64,000 nt of DNA from Bacteroidota bacterium (GTDB lineage: Bacteria > Bacteroidota > Bacteroidia > Chitinophagales > Chitinophagaceae), in contig JAFAFR010000008.1 in the NCBI GenBank assembly GCA_023423405.1, positions 124,001 to 188,000 on the forward strand. Direction: 5' to 3'. The first letter of the stretch is position 1. Every line of letters begins with the position of its first letter. Under the pieces are notes generated by a model. It saw only the letters and a program-made list of their open reading frames with translations. It did no database searches and was not told where the DNA came from. Both the position numbers and the translations under genes were made by a program. This document shows, piece after piece, positions 15,053 through 24,062 of this stretch.

Positions 15053-17422
15053 ATGAATAATTATCAATCAAAAAATATATCCGAGAAGAATGACTTCTCA
15101 GCTAAGGAATTAATCTTTAGGTATATACGCTATCTTCCCTGGGTTTTGGTTTCGCTGATTATATTTATCGTTTTGGCGTATATAAACCTGCGATATACGC
15201 CAAAAGTGTATAGCGCAAAAGGGCAAATGATTATTAAGGATGAAGCAACTTTTACAACAGGTGATGAGAAATTCAATAACCTCTTCCTGATGAACACCGG
15301 CCCCAACCTGAATAATGAGATGATCGTAATGCGATCTACTTCCATTGTTAAGCGCGTTGTGAAGGAGTTGGGTCTCGAAACAATTTATACTGGTACGGGA
15401 AAAGTGAGATCTACCTTGTTGTATAAGACTAACCCCGTAAAGCTTGAAATAGTTGCCCGCAAGAACCTTGATCCGGTTGTGTTTAAGGTCAGCATTCTGA
15501 ACAATGCCAGTTTTTTGTTGAATGAAGAAACCAAACCCAGAAGTTTTAATTCTCCTATCGAAAATGGCCATGGCATCTTTAGAATGGTGCGCAATACGAA
15601 CGACTTCCTGGACCTGGAAACAAAGGAATATCAAATTGAAGTGCTGCCGGCTGATATTGCTGCAGAACGATTCATACCCTCGTTGTCGGTTGTTAAAACA
15701 AATGACTATTCAAATATTCTGGATATATCGTTTCAATCTACGGACAAACAATTGGCGGCTGACTTTGTAAATGAGCTTATGCGCCAATATGGGGAGTCGA
15801 CCCTTGAAGATAAAAACACCATTGCCAAGAACACTATAAGATTCATTGATGAACGGGTGGATTCATTACAGGCAGAATTGGGTGGAGTTGAGAATAAACT
15901 GCAGCGCTTTGCGGAGAACAACAAAGGCATTTCGCTGGAATCCCAGGCGCAGTTATATGTGGCTGGAATGACCGATCTGGACAGCAAGATAAATGAGGTG
16001 CTGGTAAGAAGAAAAATACTCGATTGGCTGCGGGATTATATCATAAGTGATGAAAACCGGAATAATACAGTTCCTGTAAATCTGGGTGTTGATGAGCCGA
16101 CGCTGATGCCTCTTATTTCAGACTACAATCAGACCCAGGTTAAAAGGACGGCACTTTTAAAATCAACCACTCCGCAAAACCCAATGGTGCAAGAGCTTGA
16201 TGTTATGCTCGAAAAAACAAGAGCTGACATCATTGAGGCATTAAAAAATGTGGGAAAATCTTATGATATCTCCTTAACCCAATTGCAACAAAGACTGAAG
16301 GATACAGAAAAAAGCGCGGTTGGTGTTCCTGGTAAAACAAGGCAACAACTAACCATTGAAAGACAGCAAAATATTAAAGAGGGTCTCTATTTGTTGTTGT
16401 TGTCAAAACGAGAGGAGGTGGCAATTGGTGCCGCGGCAATTCTCCCGTCCTCCAGGGTCCTGGAAGAAGCAACTTCTAGGGCCAGTTTGGTTGCGCCTAT
16501 TCCTAGCTCTGTGTATATTAAGTTTATACTTGTCGGGTTGGCGATACCTATTGCAATAATAGCATTACTGGAGGCTCTAAACGATAAGGTAAGAAACCGT
16601 TCGGACATTGATAAATACACCGATGTTCCGATCGTGGGTGATGTAGGCCGTTCCGATGATGCCGCTACCCTTATTGTTACCAATAAGAACAGGGGGTTTA
16701 TTACGGAACAATTCAGGGCAATCAGGACAAATATGACGTATCTGTCGGGTAATGCAAAAAAGCCTGTTATATTGGTAACGTCTTCTATGAGCGGAGAAGG
16801 CAAATCTTTTGTCAGCACCAATGTGGCCGCAGCCTATTCTCTGGCCGGCAAGAAAACTATATTGATTGAATTTGATATCAGGAAGCCAAAAATTGCTACT
16901 AATCTTGGTGTTAATACAAGGAGAGGAGTATCTACTTTTTTAATCACTGATGAAGAGCCCGACGATTTTGTGTTGGAGGTTCCTGGACAGGAAAACCTAT
17001 TTCTTATGCCCTGTGGCGTAATCCCTCCCAATCCCTCAGAAATGCTTCTAATGAAGAAAATGGAAGAGCTTTTTGTCTGGGCCAAGCAGAATTATGACGT
17101 AGTTGTGGTCGATTCGGCTCCTATCGGTGTGGTTAGCGATGCAATTACACTCGGTAAATATGCCGATGTAACACTTTATATTGTACGGCAGGGCTATTCC
17201 TATAAAAGGGTTATTGAGTTTATTGAAAAGATGTATGTAGAAAAGAAACTCCCACGCATGGCGATCATCGTAAATGATGTTCAGCTAAAAGGTGGTTACG
17301 GCTATGGTTATGGCTATGGTTATGGTTACGGCTATGGTGCAGCAGGCTCTGTGGTCGAGTATTTTAACAATGGCACCACGAAGAAGAAGGGCTTTTTCGC
17401 CCGTATTCTAAAACGGAACTAG
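15053..17422 (+). CDS. wzc: Polysaccharide co-polymerase and tyrosine autokinase (Wzc-like)
   Basis: A 789-residue BY-kinase. Transmembrane helices at about 30-50 and 485-507 flank a large periplasmic Wzz domain with coiled-coil-forming stretches (about 260-420). The cytoplasmic kinase has Walker A SMSGEGKS (578-585), Walker A' LIEFDIRKPKI and Walker B VVVVDSAPIG. The tail at about 747-763 reads GGYGYGYGYGYGYGYG, with seven tyrosines at alternate positions from 749 to 761, as the autophosphorylation cluster. The tail is coded by hexanucleotide-like repeats that could vary in length. The last gene of the intact nusG-wza-wzc module; decayed wzm follows. Confidence 0.93.
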   Translation: MNNYQSKNISEKNDFSAKELIFRYIRYLPWVLVSLIIFIVLAYINLRYTPKVYSAKGQMIIKDEATFTTGDEKFNNLFLMNTGPNLNNEMIVMRSTSIVKRVVKELGLETIYTGTGKVRSTLLYKTNPVKLEIVARKNLDPVVFKVSILNNASFLLNEETKPRSFNSPIENGHGIFRMVRNTNDFLDLETKEYQIEVLPADIAAERFIPSLSVVKTNDYSNILDISFQSTDKQLAADFVNELMRQYGESTLEDKNTIAKNTIRFIDERVDSLQAELGGVENKLQRFAENNKGISLESQAQLYVAGMTDLDSKINEVLVRRKILDWLRDYIISDENRNNTVPVNLGVDEPTLMPLISDYNQTQVKRTALLKSTTPQNPMVQELDVMLEKTRADIIEALKNVGKSYDISLTQLQQRLKDTEKSAVGVPGKTRQQLTIERQQNIKEGLYLLLLSKREEVAIGAAAILPSSRVLEEATSRASLVAPIPSSVYIKFILVGLAIPIAIIALLEALNDKVRNRSDIDKYTDVPIVGDVGRSDDAATLIVTNKNRGFITEQFRAIRTNMTYLSGNAKKPVILVTSSMSGEGKSFVSTNVAAAYSLAGKKTILIEFDIRKPKIATNLGVNTRRGVSTFLITDEEPDDFVLEVPGQENLFLMPCGVIPPNPSEMLLMKKMEELFVWAKQNYDVVVVDSAPIGVVSDAITLGKYADVTLYIVRQGYSYKRVIEFIEKMYVEKKLPRMAIIVNDVQLKGGYGYGYGYGYGYGYGAAGSVVEYFNNGTTKKKGFFARILKRN

Positions 17423-17474
17423 AAGCATGTACGACAAGCAATCAATTCACATACAAAGATGGCATTTTAGCGGA

Positions 17475-17628
17475 TATGGGAGAATCAAGGGCGGTTCCTG
17501 CAGCGAATCAGCATGAGTTCAGCACGATTATTAAACTACGAGGAGCCTTTTTGACATAAATCTTAAGGAAGCCTGGAGGTATGGAGACCTATTGTTCCTG
17601 CTCGTAAAGCGGGATTTTGTGCATTCTA
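17475..17628 (+). pseudogene. Relic of wzm (ABC glycan exporter permease), N-terminal part
   Basis: Starts with ATG GGA GAA, parallel to the intact wzm at 816. It goes on with EFSTIIK (intact: EWSTIIE), then in another frame DINLKEAWRYGDLLFLLVKRDF (intact: DVNLKEIWRYKDLLMLLVRRDF). Frameshifts occur near ACATAAAT and CATTCTATAAAC. All transmembrane segments are deleted, and the sequence passes directly into a wzt-like piece. It follows the intact wzc by about 50 bases, the place expected for a living wzm. Confidence 0.82.
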
Positions 17629-18150
17629 TAAACAAGGAGGACCCCCTATTTAAAATTGCGCCAATCCAATAAGCAGAATAAGAATGGAGGCAACGGGGTT
17701 TGGGTATTGAAGGACATTGACTTTCAGTTGATGCAGGGGAGGTGCTGGGTATTGTGGGTAAGAATGGGACCGGGAAGTCCACTTTACGTAAGCTCTTATC
17801 CAGGATATCAAACCCTACTAAAGGTGTAATAAAGGCAAAAGGCAGAATAGCAGCATCCGTTCGCTTTGCACCAAAGGTTTGCTGATGCAGGACAGAATGG
17901 TTGCGTATTTCGGCGACATAGAAGACGCCATCAGGCAATATAATCATGTTGGAGGCCGGCTACAAGAAGGGCCGACGGGTATTGGATCTGGAACCATTCA
18001 ACGGACCCCAAGCTAAACATTAAGATCAATAAGGTACAGATTTATTGTAACGGCGAAAGGTCCGGAATTATTAATTCTGGTTCGCAAGTGGCACTGCTTT
18101 CTTTCCCGCACTATGGAGCCAATATTTCTGGAGAAAACAGGTATGGCGTT
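17629..18150 (+). pseudogene. Relic of wzt (ABC glycan exporter ATPase)
   Basis: Begins with an EDPLFK piece (intact: EDPFLK). It then carries a Walker A region GEVLGIVGKNGTGKSTLRKL and IKAKGRIA, matching the intact Wzt at 73-112. It next jumps to LCTKGLLMQDRM (intact: LCTHALLMKDGM), having lost the signature and Walker B, and ends with fragments of the C-terminal glycan-binding domain (KLNIKINKVQ). Stops and frameshifts disrupt it. This is the reciprocal of the left locus, where wzm/wzt are intact and nusG/wzc are dead. Confidence 0.82.
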
Positions 18151-18218
18151 TGAAAAGTTGGCTTTTCGTGATCAGGCTTTACAAAGCGTTCCTTTTACAT
18201 TGCAAGACAAACTTCAGA

Positions 18219-19193
18219 ATGAGAGGTACTAAAGACGAGCCAATAATTTCAATAATCATTCCGGTGAAAGACGGAGAACCGTGGATACGGCAATGCATTG
18301 AAGGCATACTTAGTCAGACAATAAGTGATATTGTTGAAATAATTGCCCTCGACTCAGGTTCAAGAGACAATACAAGGAAGATATTATCTGGATATCCTGT
18401 TAATCTGATTGATATTCCGCCGAGTGAATTCAACCATGGCCGTACAAGGAATGTGGGTGTTAAGGCTGCCAGGGGTAAATTTGTGTTGCTTACAGTGCAG
18501 GATGCTGCTGCTTATGATAGGTTATGGGTGGAGCGCCTATACGATGTTTTGAAAGACGAATCCGTTGCCGCTGTGTGCGGATCGCAGGTCGTTCCCCACA
18601 ATTGCCGAATGAACCCTGTGGAATGGTTTCGGCCCGTAAGCCGATCTTCTATACGGACGTATCAATTGGATTCAAACCAACCGTTTGGTAAGTATTCACC
18701 TTTTGAACGAAGACGTATGGCAGGCTGGGACGACGTTAACGCGATGTACAGGAGATCCGCTTTGTTAAGTTTGCCTTTCAGAGAAGTGGTCTATGGCGAA
18801 GATGCCTATTGGGCAAAGGATGCCCTTGAAGCCGGGTTTAAAATTGCATACCAGCCCGAAGCCCGCGTATACCATTATCACCAGCAAAATTACGACTATG
18901 CATTTAAGCGATTCCTAACTACGATGTACCTGCGTTATAAAGCATTTGAGTATATAGAACCGTATCCTTCCCTGGATGCAAGGAAATTGAAGGGATTTGT
19001 TGGTGCCATTTTTCTAAAGGGAAAAGGACTTGATTTCAGCGATAAAGTGAAATGGTTTAGGTATAATATAACTGTCATAAAAGCCCGGCAAGCGGCTCAT
19101 CGAAGTTTTACCAAGGCGCTTGAACTGGGAGAAGAGGAACTAATGCGCACGCATGAAAAATTCTGTGGCAAACCGCCGGTTCCTTTGAGTTAA
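18219..19193 (+). CDS. Family 2 glycosyltransferase (rhamnosyltransferase-like)
   Basis: A GT-A transferase of about 324 residues: IISIIIPVKDGEPWIRQCIEGIL, then ALDSGSRDNT, the ARGKFVLLTVQDA motif where others have a DxD, and a GEDAYWAKDALEAG segment late in the domain. The frame opens at a TTG at 18150 inside relic sequence. I prefer the ATG at 18219, which leaves the catalytic domain whole. The decayed gene near 4770 looks like a relative. It begins the long co-directional run to 33241. Confidence 0.86.
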   Translation: MRGTKDEPIISIIIPVKDGEPWIRQCIEGILSQTISDIVEIIALDSGSRDNTRKILSGYPVNLIDIPPSEFNHGRTRNVGVKAARGKFVLLTVQDAAAYDRLWVERLYDVLKDESVAAVCGSQVVPHNCRMNPVEWFRPVSRSSIRTYQLDSNQPFGKYSPFERRRMAGWDDVNAMYRRSALLSLPFREVVYGEDAYWAKDALEAGFKIAYQPEARVYHYHQQNYDYAFKRFLTTMYLRYKAFEYIEPYPSLDARKLKGFVGAIFLKGKGLDFSDKVKWFRYNITVIKARQAAHRSFTKALELGEEELMRTHEKFCGKPPVPLS

Positions 19194-19205
19194 AAGAAAA
19201 TCTAG

Positions 19206-20036
19206 ATGTTACCGCTCGTTAGTGTTTTAATGACATCCTATAATAGGGAGAAATATATTGGAGCAGCTATCCAAAGTGTATTGGCCTCCGATTGTGAAAA
19301 TTGGGAGCTGATTGTTGTAGATGACGGATCAACTGATTCCACAGTTTCTATTGCCAGATCGTTCGAAAAAATGGATGCGCGAGTAAGAGTCTACATCAAT
19401 GAAAAAAATCTCGGTGATTATCCGAACCGAAACCAGGCTGCTGCTTATGCCCGGGGGAAATATATTAAATATGTTGATGCGGACGATTACATATATCCCT
19501 GGGGTATCCGCATTTTACTTGAATTGATGGAACAATTTCCTGAGGCAGGGTGGGGGTTGTGTTCCATGCCCCCCAACAAAAAAATGCCATATCCCGTTGT
19601 GTTCGAGCCTCTGCAGGCATACCGCGAACATTATCTGGGAAACGGGTTGTTTTTTAAAGCGCCTTTGTCCGCAATCATTAAAAAAGAAACCTTCGATGCA
19701 GTTGGTGGGTTTTCTAATATAAGAATGGCCGGCGATTTTGAGATGTGGCACCGGTTGGCTCTGGAGTACCCTGTGGTTGTCATGCCGCAGGGAATTGTAT
19801 GGTACAGAGTACATGATGCACAGGAGATGAATCATCACAAAAAATACTTGTCCAAATATGAAGAGATCAAAAAAAAATATCTTCTTTCTGATAAATGCCC
19901 GCTTCCCGAACACGAAGTACAATATATACTAAAAAGAAGCAGGAAGAGAGCTATCAAGGAACTTTACAAAGCTGTTATGAGGCTCAGTTTCGACGATATA
20001 AACTTAAGGCTGAAATTACTCCAACATTATAAATGA
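19206..20036 (+). CDS. Family 2 glycosyltransferase
   Basis: A 276-residue GT-A protein with LVSVLMTSYNREKYIGAAIQS, VVDDGSTDST and the acidic motif KYVDADDYI, followed by the AGDFEMWHRLA segment that usually carries the catalytic base. It begins 12 bases after the previous gene and overlaps the next by 4 bases (ATGA), so it is part of one translation-coupled operon. Adds a sugar to the repeat unit; donor unknown. Confidence 0.88.
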   Translation: MLPLVSVLMTSYNREKYIGAAIQSVLASDCENWELIVVDDGSTDSTVSIARSFEKMDARVRVYINEKNLGDYPNRNQAAAYARGKYIKYVDADDYIYPWGIRILLELMEQFPEAGWGLCSMPPNKKMPYPVVFEPLQAYREHYLGNGLFFKAPLSAIIKKETFDAVGGFSNIRMAGDFEMWHRLALEYPVVVMPQGIVWYRVHDAQEMNHHKKYLSKYEEIKKKYLLSDKCPLPEHEVQYILKRSRKRAIKELYKAVMRLSFDDINLRLKLLQHYK

Positions 20037-20788
20037 TTTTTTTTCAACAGTTCAAATACCTTTTCGGAAGAATAACCCGTAACCTGTATTGGATATTGAA
20101 TTCAATGAAGGTGAAACAGGGTAGTGGCAATCAATTTGGTTTTCCACTTATTATTGAAGGGAAGGGAAACCTAAGGTTTGGTTCTGGGTGTAAAGTGGAA
20201 AGAGGTGTAATTTTCAAAATGGGAACGGGTAGTAACCTGAATTTTGGAAACGCTGTTACCCTTTATAAGGGTACCGAACTCTGGATTTCTCCCAATATGG
20301 AATTTTCTACTGGCGAGGCAATAAAAATTCAAAGTTGCACACGAATGTATGTAAACAATACCTGGAAATTTGGCAACAGGATAACAATTGGAGAATCCTG
20401 TCAGCTGCTGGCCCGGGAGCCCGAAGGAGCCGGTCGGCTCATCGTGGGCGATCATTCCAATATTGGTGACTATTCTATGATAGATTTATGCAACGACGTT
20501 ATAATTGGAAATTACGTTGCACTTGGCCCCCGCTGCATTTTATATACCCATGACCATGAGTATTCTGCTGTAAACTTACTGGCGCCCTGGAAGGGGAAAG
20601 CGCTTACAAAACCGATTGTGATAGAAGATGGCGTGTGGATAGGTGCGAATGTGACAATAATGCCGGGCGTTACGATAGGAAGCAGGGCTATAATTGCGGC
20701 CGGATCCGTGGTTAACAAAAACATACCTGGCAGTTGTATCGCCGGTGGAGTGCCTGTTAGAGTGATCAAAGATTTAACCGGGGCGTAA
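20033..20788 (+). CDS. Left-handed beta-helix acyltransferase
   Basis: A 251-residue protein. Its first half has irregular beta-helix turns, and its second half has clear hexapeptide repeats (VGDHSNIGDYSMIDLCNDVIIG, IEDGVWIGANVTIMPGVTIG, AAGSVVNKNI, GGVPVRVIK) with the TYTHDHEYSA-like histidine loop read here as LYTHDHEYSA. This fits a sugar O-acetyltransferase using acetyl-CoA. It overlaps the genes on both sides (4 bases and 1 base). Confidence 0.85.
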   Translation: MIFFQQFKYLFGRITRNLYWILNSMKVKQGSGNQFGFPLIIEGKGNLRFGSGCKVERGVIFKMGTGSNLNFGNAVTLYKGTELWISPNMEFSTGEAIKIQSCTRMYVNNTWKFGNRITIGESCQLLAREPEGAGRLIVGDHSNIGDYSMIDLCNDVIIGNYVALGPRCILYTHDHEYSAVNLLAPWKGKALTKPIVIEDGVWIGANVTIMPGVTIGSRAIIAAGSVVNKNIPGSCIAGGVPVRVIKDLTGA

Positions 20789-22020
20789 TGGACCCTCTAA
20801 TTGAAGCTAGTAGGATTCTTTTTGTAACCAGTACCAGCCTTGCTACAAATCCGCGGCTGGTGAAAGAAGTAGAGTTGGCGCTGGAGTCAGGATACCAGCC
20901 TGCAGTAGCTTTTTTTGAGTTTGAGAACTGGAGCAAACCGTTGAATGATACCATTATTGCCCGGTGGAATGGTGACGTTGAGATGATTGGGCTAAAATTC
21001 CCGTTGAGATACAGTATAAAGTGGTGGAGTTTGGGCATTAGGTCTTTACTCGCGGGTCTGTTCCGGCATCTAGGCGAACGGAACAAATGGCTTCCTCTCT
21101 CTGACAAGAGAGCGATGCTCCTGCATGACAGGTTGAATTCCTGTACTGAACCATTTGATTTGATCATTGCGCATAATCCCGGTGCAATTTATCCGGCTTT
21201 TGCCCTGTCAGAGAAAAGACGGGCTATGTTTGCATTTGATATAGAGGATTATCATCCAGGCGAAAGTGTGAATAAGGCCGAACAAAACCACATGAGGCAG
21301 ATATTTCAGGCATACCTGAAAAGCTGCCGATACCTAAGTGCTGCTTCTCCACTCATTCTGGACCGGACATTGACAGATATACTTCACTATAACGGTAGCA
21401 AATGTGTTGTGTTGAATGGTTTTGCCGAAGCTGAATTTCCTCCCCCCAGGGAAATCGGGGGAAAAATGAAACTGGTTTGGTTTTCACAATATATCGACAA
21501 AGGAAGAGGACTGGAATGGGTTTTGGACGCATTGAAGGTTTTCGGCGATAATATTGAGCTGCATCTATATGGAAACTTGAGGGAAGATTTTTTCAGGGAC
21601 AAACTTGCCACATTAACCAACATAGTCATTCATGAGCCAATTCCTCAACCGGCGCTCAATGCCGAATTGTCAAATTACGATATAGGACTGGCTTTTGAAG
21701 ACAGGAATGCCAATTTCAACCGGGATATATGCCTTACCAACAAGATCATCGCATATATGCAGAGTGGTCTTTTCGTACTTGCGAGTAACACCAGTGCCCA
21801 GAAAGCATTCATAGAACAAAACCAAGAATCTGGCATGATTGTAGACCTTGACGGGCCAGATATCATTGAAAAAATAGGCTTTTTGCTGGATCGTCTCTCA
21901 GACCTGAGGCAGCAGAAAAACGCACGGCATGCATACGGCTCCAGGTACTCATGGGAGAACGAATCAAAAAAAATAAGACTGATATGGGATCGTCTGCTGA
22001 AAAACGAAAGGTACTCATAA
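20788..22020 (+). CDS. GT-B fold glycosyltransferase (family 4-like)
   Basis: A 410-residue protein with ILFVTSTSLATNPRLVKEVELALE at the start, a domain hinge, then KLVWFSQYIDKGRGLEWVLDALKVF and a C-terminal donor-binding half (DICLTNKIIAYMQSGLFVLAS). The ATG shares its A with the stop of the previous gene (TAATG). Its 3' end overlaps the next gene. A cytoplasmic or peripheral-membrane transferase acting on the lipid-linked glycan. Confidence 0.82.
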   Translation: MDPLIEASRILFVTSTSLATNPRLVKEVELALESGYQPAVAFFEFENWSKPLNDTIIARWNGDVEMIGLKFPLRYSIKWWSLGIRSLLAGLFRHLGERNKWLPLSDKRAMLLHDRLNSCTEPFDLIIAHNPGAIYPAFALSEKRRAMFAFDIEDYHPGESVNKAEQNHMRQIFQAYLKSCRYLSAASPLILDRTLTDILHYNGSKCVVLNGFAEAEFPPPREIGGKMKLVWFSQYIDKGRGLEWVLDALKVFGDNIELHLYGNLREDFFRDKLATLTNIVIHEPIPQPALNAELSNYDIGLAFEDRNANFNRDICLTNKIIAYMQSGLFVLASNTSAQKAFIEQNQESGMIVDLDGPDIIEKIGFLLDRLSDLRQQKNARHAYGSRYSWENESKKIRLIWDRLLKNERYS

Positions 22021-23276
22021 TATCGCCTCATTTCCCCCCCAGCAATCTTACTGCAGTACACAGAAGCAGGTTGTTTGCACAGCACCTTCCTTCATTTAAC
22101 TGGGACCCGATTATTTTGACGGTCCATGAGAATTATTATGAGGAAAAACTGGATTTTAACTTGGTCAAGCTATTGCCGCGTGAACTAAGGATAGAAAAAG
22201 TGAAGGCCTGGAATGTTACAAAGCCGCGTGTCATTGGAGATATCGGGATCAGGGGTTTTTTTAGTATTTATCGCAAAGCCAAACAGCTTATTCGGCAGGA
22301 AAGGATTGATTTTTTATTTATTCCGATTCCCTCTTTTTATGCAGCACTATTAGGCAGATTGCTACATTCATCCACTGGCGTGAAATACGGCATCGATTAC
22401 ATTGATCCCTGGGTGCATGAATTTGCGGGTAGCGACAAAGTGTTTTCCAGGCACTGGTGGAGTACCAAGTTGTCTGCTTTTCTGGAGCCAATTGCAGTTA
22501 AAAAGGCTTCTCTCATTTCCGGGGTCGCAGAAGGTTACTATAAGGGCGTATTAGAAAGGAATAGAAACCTGGCCGCAACCTGTATCTTTTGTGCAATGCC
22601 TTATGGAGGGGAACAGGCTGATCATGAAAAGGTTAGCAAAATGAATTTGCAGCCTTACCTGTTTAAAAAAAAAACAGACAAGATACAGATGGTATATGCC
22701 GGGGCCATGTTGCCGAATGCTTATAAGCCGCTGGAAGCCATTTTTGAAGCCATAGCCTCAAACCGTTATTTTTTTAAAGACCTGGAGATTCATTTTATCG
22801 GAACGGGAAGGCTTGCAAACGACCCATCGAGCTTCACCATACGGCCCTATGCTGAAAAATACGGACTTTGGAACGAAGTTATTTTTGAATATGCGCAACG
22901 CATCCCTTACCTCGACGTATTGGTGCACCTGGATAATGCCTCAGGTGTGTTTATATTGGGTAGCACGGAGCCGCACTATACACCCTCCAAAGTTTACCAG
23001 GCCGTTCTTGCAGGCAAGCCAATTTATGCCGTTTTGCACGCCCAAAGCACTGCTATCGAAGTTGTCCGGGAAGCAAATATTGGTATTGTGCTGCCATTTG
23101 ATGGATTGAATGGATTGGAAATGATAAAAAAGGAGTTTGCTGGCAAATATGGTGATTTTGTGACCTTTATGAAAAGCTTCGAGGCGGCTCAAATCAATTC
23201 TCAGGCATTCCGCAAATATTCGGCTGAGTCGGTGACGAAAGTATTAGCCTCTCATTTGGATGAAATATTCAGTTAG
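21984..23276 (+). CDS. GT-B fold glycosyltransferase (family 4-like)
   Basis: About 430 residues. The first strand is KVLIISPHFPPSNLTAVHRSRLFAQHLP, typical of the family 4 acceptor domain. Later come GIDYIDPWVHEF, KIQMVYAGAMLPNAYKPLEAIF and YTPSKVYQAVLAGKPIYAVL in the donor domain. Two starts inside the previous gene are possible, 21951 and 21984. Both overlap it; I chose 21984 because it leaves only a short N-terminal extension. The overlap implies coupled translation. Confidence 0.82.
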   Translation: MGSSAEKRKVLIISPHFPPSNLTAVHRSRLFAQHLPSFNWDPIILTVHENYYEEKLDFNLVKLLPRELRIEKVKAWNVTKPRVIGDIGIRGFFSIYRKAKQLIRQERIDFLFIPIPSFYAALLGRLLHSSTGVKYGIDYIDPWVHEFAGSDKVFSRHWWSTKLSAFLEPIAVKKASLISGVAEGYYKGVLERNRNLAATCIFCAMPYGGEQADHEKVSKMNLQPYLFKKKTDKIQMVYAGAMLPNAYKPLEAIFEAIASNRYFFKDLEIHFIGTGRLANDPSSFTIRPYAEKYGLWNEVIFEYAQRIPYLDVLVHLDNASGVFILGSTEPHYTPSKVYQAVLAGKPIYAVLHAQSTAIEVVREANIGIVLPFDGLNGLEMIKKEFAGKYGDFVTFMKSFEAAQINSQAFRKYSAESVTKVLASHLDEIFS

Positions 23277-23305
23277 TTTTTGTTTTCCTCAATAACATAG
23301 CAGAA

Positions 23306-24061
23306 ATGGAAAAGAAAATAAGAAGGAACCTTCTAAGAGATTTTCTGGTTTATGGCGTCAGCTCTCTCAAGATATTCGGAAAGGGTGGTGGAATACTTTC
23401 TGTTTTTAAAGACTGGAGCTATTTTTCAACATGGTGGAAATTTCGCAACACGGAATTTGGAACCGTTCATTATGAGATACCATGGCTCGTTTTTGGAGCA
23501 ATAGATTATCTCAGAGAAAATATTAATAGCGACATGAATGTATTTGAGTATGGATCAGGAGGTTCCACCATCTTTTTCTCCAACAGGGTAAAACACATTC
23601 ACTCTGTCGAGCATGATACCAAATGGTTTAATATTGCTTCCCAGTCGTTGTCGGGAGGTGGAAGAACGAATATCAGGTACCAACTGGTAACTCCACACGA
23701 GGACCCGGAGTTTTCGGTGAAGAAAATTTCCAATCCATTGGATTATATATCCAGTCGTTCAGAATATGCGGGGCTCAGCTTTGAACAATACGTAAGGATT
23801 GTTGATGAATATCCGGATGCTTCAATCGATCTATTGGTAGTGGACGGAAGAGTTAGAACGGCATGCATACAACATGGAATGAAAAAGATTAAGATAGGCG
23901 GGGCACTTCTGCTGGATAATGCAGAAAGAAAGGAATACCTGGCGCCTTTCCCGGAGCTGATGGATCGGAAAAAATGGAAGTTGCTGAAGTTTATCGGCCA
24001 CTTTCCGTATGCACCCGCATCGGTTATAAACGAAACTTATCTCTTTATAAGACAACAATAA
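23306..24061 (+). CDS. SAM-dependent methyltransferase-like protein
   Basis: A 251-residue protein with a class I methyltransferase-like core: NVFEYGSGGSTIFF as the SAM-binding glycine loop, HSVEHDTKWF as the acidic second strand, LLVVDGR and IGGALLLDNAER further on. It may methylate a sugar hydroxyl of the glycan. The N-terminal 70 residues are unassigned. The gene begins 29 bases after the previous one and ends 1 base before the next start. The fold is fairly clear; the substrate is not. Confidence 0.7.
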   Translation: MEKKIRRNLLRDFLVYGVSSLKIFGKGGGILSVFKDWSYFSTWWKFRNTEFGTVHYEIPWLVFGAIDYLRENINSDMNVFEYGSGGSTIFFSNRVKHIHSVEHDTKWFNIASQSLSGGGRTNIRYQLVTPHEDPEFSVKKISNPLDYISSRSEYAGLSFEQYVRIVDEYPDASIDLLVVDGRVRTACIQHGMKKIKIGGALLLDNAERKEYLAPFPELMDRKKWKLLKFIGHFPYAPASVINETYLFIRQQ

Positions 24062-24062
24062 G

